A DNA stretch of 64,000 bases from Pseudomonas nunensis (GTDB lineage: Bacteria; Pseudomonadota; Gammaproteobacteria; Pseudomonadales; Pseudomonadaceae): contig NZ_CP101125.1 of assembly GCF_024296925.1 (NCBI RefSeq), positions 250,501-314,500 of the forward strand. The letters are read 5' to 3'. Made by a program: the position numbers and the translations under genes. Under the pieces are notes generated by a model that was not told the origin of the DNA, searched no databases, and saw nothing but the letters and a program-made list of their open reading frames with translations. Each line of letters begins with the position of its first letter. Within the stretch, counting starts at the first letter, position 1. This document shows, one piece after another, positions 62,567 to 64,000 of the stretch.

Positions 62567-63496
62567 TCAACGGACCGCGCTAACCCCGTCTAGGGTGGAG
62601 AACGACGTGTCTTTCGCCGTCAGCAAGAAATCGCGCATGTACGGCGCATCCAGCATGTCCGCACGAATCCCCGCATACAACGTCGCAAACAATCCTTTCT
62701 CGCCCAGCCGCTTGGCCTTCACATAACCCCGTGAGCTGTATTCATGCAGCGCCCAATGCGGCATGCCGCACACACCGCGTCCGCTGGCCACGAGTTGCAT
62801 CATCATCACCGTCAGTTCCGAAGTGCGGACCTGAGCCGGTTCGACGTCGGCGGGTTCCAGAAAACGCGTGAAGATGTCCAGCCGATCACGCTCCACCGGG
62901 TAGGTGATCAAGGTTTCCGTGAGCAGATCTTCCGGCACGATGTAGGCCTTGCTTGCCAACCGGTGCTGATTGGCCACCGCGAGCATCGCTTCGTAGGTGA
63001 ACAACGGCACGTAGGTGATCCCGGCCAGTTCCAGCGGATCGGAAGTCACCACCAGATCCAGATCGCCCCGGGCCAGGGCAGGCAGCGGGGCGAACGAGAA
63101 GCCCGAGGCCAGGTCGAGCTCGACTTCCGGCCAGGCATCGCGGAACTGGTCGATGGTCGGCATCAGCCACTGAAAGCAGCTGTGACACTCGATCGCCATG
63201 TGCAAACGCCCGGCAGTGCCGCCGGCCAGCCGCGCGATATCGCGTTCGGCGCCACGCAGCAGCGGCAGGGTGGCGTCGGCCAGTTGCAGCAGACGCAAAC
63301 CGGCACTGGTGAAACGCACCGGTTTGGTCTTGCGCACAAACAACGGCATGCCCATGCGTTCTTCCAGTTCTTTGAACTGGTGGGACAGGGCCGACTGCGT
63401 CAGGTGCAGGCGGTCGGCCGCATCCACCAGGCTATCGGCTTCGCGCAAGGCATGCAGGGTCTTCAGGTGACGGATTTCAAGCACCGGGGGCTCCAT
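62567..63496 (-). CDS. metR: LysR-type activator of methionine genes MetR
   Basis: A 309-residue LysR regulator. Residues 1-65 form the winged helix (LKTLHALREADSLVDAADRL, HLTQSALSHQFKELEERMGM). The effector domain begins AGRLHMAIECHSCFQWLMPTIDQF, a typical MetR signature for homocysteine sensing. It is divergent from metE with 107 bp between, the classical arrangement in which MetR with homocysteine activates metE. Confidence 0.95.
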   Translation of the reverse strand: MEPPVLEIRHLKTLHALREADSLVDAADRLHLTQSALSHQFKELEERMGMPLFVRKTKPVRFTSAGLRLLQLADATLPLLRGAERDIARLAGGTAGRLHMAIECHSCFQWLMPTIDQFRDAWPEVELDLASGFSFAPLPALARGDLDLVVTSDPLELAGITYVPLFTYEAMLAVANQHRLASKAYIVPEDLLTETLITYPVERDRLDIFTRFLEPADVEPAQVRTSELTVMMMQLVASGRGVCGMPHWALHEYSSRGYVKAKRLGEKGLFATLYAGIRADMLDAPYMRDFLLTAKDTSFSTLDGVSAVR

Positions 63497-63526
63497 GAGG
63501 AAAACTTGTGATCAACACGAAAAGGT

Positions 63527-63539
63527 TGAGTTTGTCTCA
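63527..63539. promoter_or_regulatory. Possible MetR-binding dyad in the metR-metE gap
   Basis: TGAG-TTTGT-CTCA is a short dyad 65 bp upstream of the metE start. LysR-type boxes are T-N(11)-A dyads, and the E. coli MetR consensus is TGAA-N5-TTCA; this one is a near match only. Confidence 0.3.
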
Positions 63540-63603
63540 TGTTGGGTTGGCTGTCGACAATAGGCCCACGTTTTTACAACATCTTTAAAGGGAGAAATTC
63601 ACC

Positions 63604-64000
63604 ATGGCTCTGGCCCACACACTTGGTTTCCCGCGCATCGGCGCTGACCGCGAATTGAAAAAAGCCCTCGAATCCTACTGGAAGGGCGATCTCGATCAGG
63701 ACGCTTTGAAAGCCGTTGGCCGCCAGTTGCGCGCCACCCATTGGCAATTGCAGAAAGACGCCGGCATCGATTTGCTGCCGGTGGGCGACTTTGCCTGGTA
63801 CGACCAGGTGCTCAGCCATTCCCTGGCTTTCGGCGTAGTGCCCGAGCGTTTCGACAGCACCCTCGATGCCAGCGGCCAGCCGACCCTCGACACCCTGTTC
63901 GCCATGGCTCGCGGCGCCACTACCGCTTGCTGCGGCGGCGAACACAGCCAGTTGCAATACGCCCAGGAATTGACCAAGTGGTTCGACACCAACTACCACT
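63604..64000 (+). CDS. metE: Cobalamin-independent methionine synthase, N-terminal part
   Basis: The first 132 residues of a protein that continues beyond the window (full MetE is about 760 residues). [20 protein letters not shown] is the conserved MetE start, with [20 protein letters not shown] and the CCGGEHSQL region after it. MetE transfers a methyl group from 5-methyl-tetrahydropteroyl-triglutamate to homocysteine. The ATG at 63604 follows AAGGGAGA. Confidence 0.96.
   Translation, partial: MALAHTLGFPRIGADRELKKALESYWKGDLDQDALKAVGRQLRATHWQLQKDAGIDLLPVGDFAWYDQVLSHSLAFGVVPERFDSTLDASGQPTLDTLFAMARGATTACCGGEHSQLQYAQELTKWFDTNYH

Noticed and set aside
63497..63603. Cobalamin riboswitch upstream of metE
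   Set aside because: The gap of 107 bp is too short for the element and no B12-box was seen; MetR control explains the arrangement.

Overview
The window looks like a chromosomal segment of a fluorescent pseudomonad, most likely the P. fluorescens group. The support is the high GC content, the cumA, gcd, OprB, MetR/MetE and CmoA/CmoB family sequences, and especially the many intergenic REP pairs of the Pseudomonas type (GGGAGC..GGCTTGCTCGCGAAG). This is inferred from sequence character only; no database search was run. No tRNA, rRNA, CRISPR array, prophage or classical insertion sequence was seen.

Layout. 1-9.1 kb: the end of guaA, then a trehalose catabolism module. It holds a divergent GntR repressor (treR), a trehalose EIIBC permease, trehalose-6-phosphate hydrolase, a LamB-type porin, an EIIA-HPr-EI fusion and a stand-alone EIIB-like protein that lacks the phosphorylated cysteine. 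A promoter overlapped by two identical palindromic operators lies between treR and treP. 9.3-14.5 kb: a Tat-exported multicopper oxidase with tadA, convergent to cmoA-cmoB, followed by a YhhN membrane protein and a chagasin-like lipoprotein. 14.7-21.4 kb: a second-type Lon protease, the PQQ glucose dehydrogenase Gcd and an OprB-type porin. 21.8-24.2 kb: a VF530 protein, a Pr6Pr membrane protein, and a PadR regulator in an operon with a siderophore-interacting reductase (NfeR/NfeF-like).

24.2-39.2 kb is the most accessory-looking part. An AT-rich leader with a strong inverted repeat precedes a five-gene CS1/CFA-type fimbrial operon (pilin, usher, tip adhesin, chaperone, second pilin). Next, on the other strand, is a 1555-residue protein with a dermonecrotic-toxin-like N-terminal part, leucine-rich repeats and a C-terminal region resembling the NEL E3 ubiquitin ligases of bacterial effectors (CxD motif). 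It is followed by a divergent class A penicillin-binding protein and a REP-associated tyrosine transposase flanked by its REP repeats.

39.7-50.5 kb: an amino acid permease, an OpgC-type acyltransferase, a GtrII/GtrA pair for glycan glucosylation, a membrane-anchored FMN glutamate-synthase-like protein, and a LuxR regulator divergent from a nitrilase and an APC permease. 50.6-60.7 kb: a signalling cluster with three proteins sharing a closely related N-terminal receiver domain (histidine kinase; GGDEF-EAL; PAS-GGDEF-EAL), a membrane histidine kinase, a di-haem cytochrome c peroxidase and a divergent receiver-HD-GYP protein with a degenerate catalytic site. 60.8-64 kb: Nudix, LysE and GNAT genes, then divergent metR and the start of metE.
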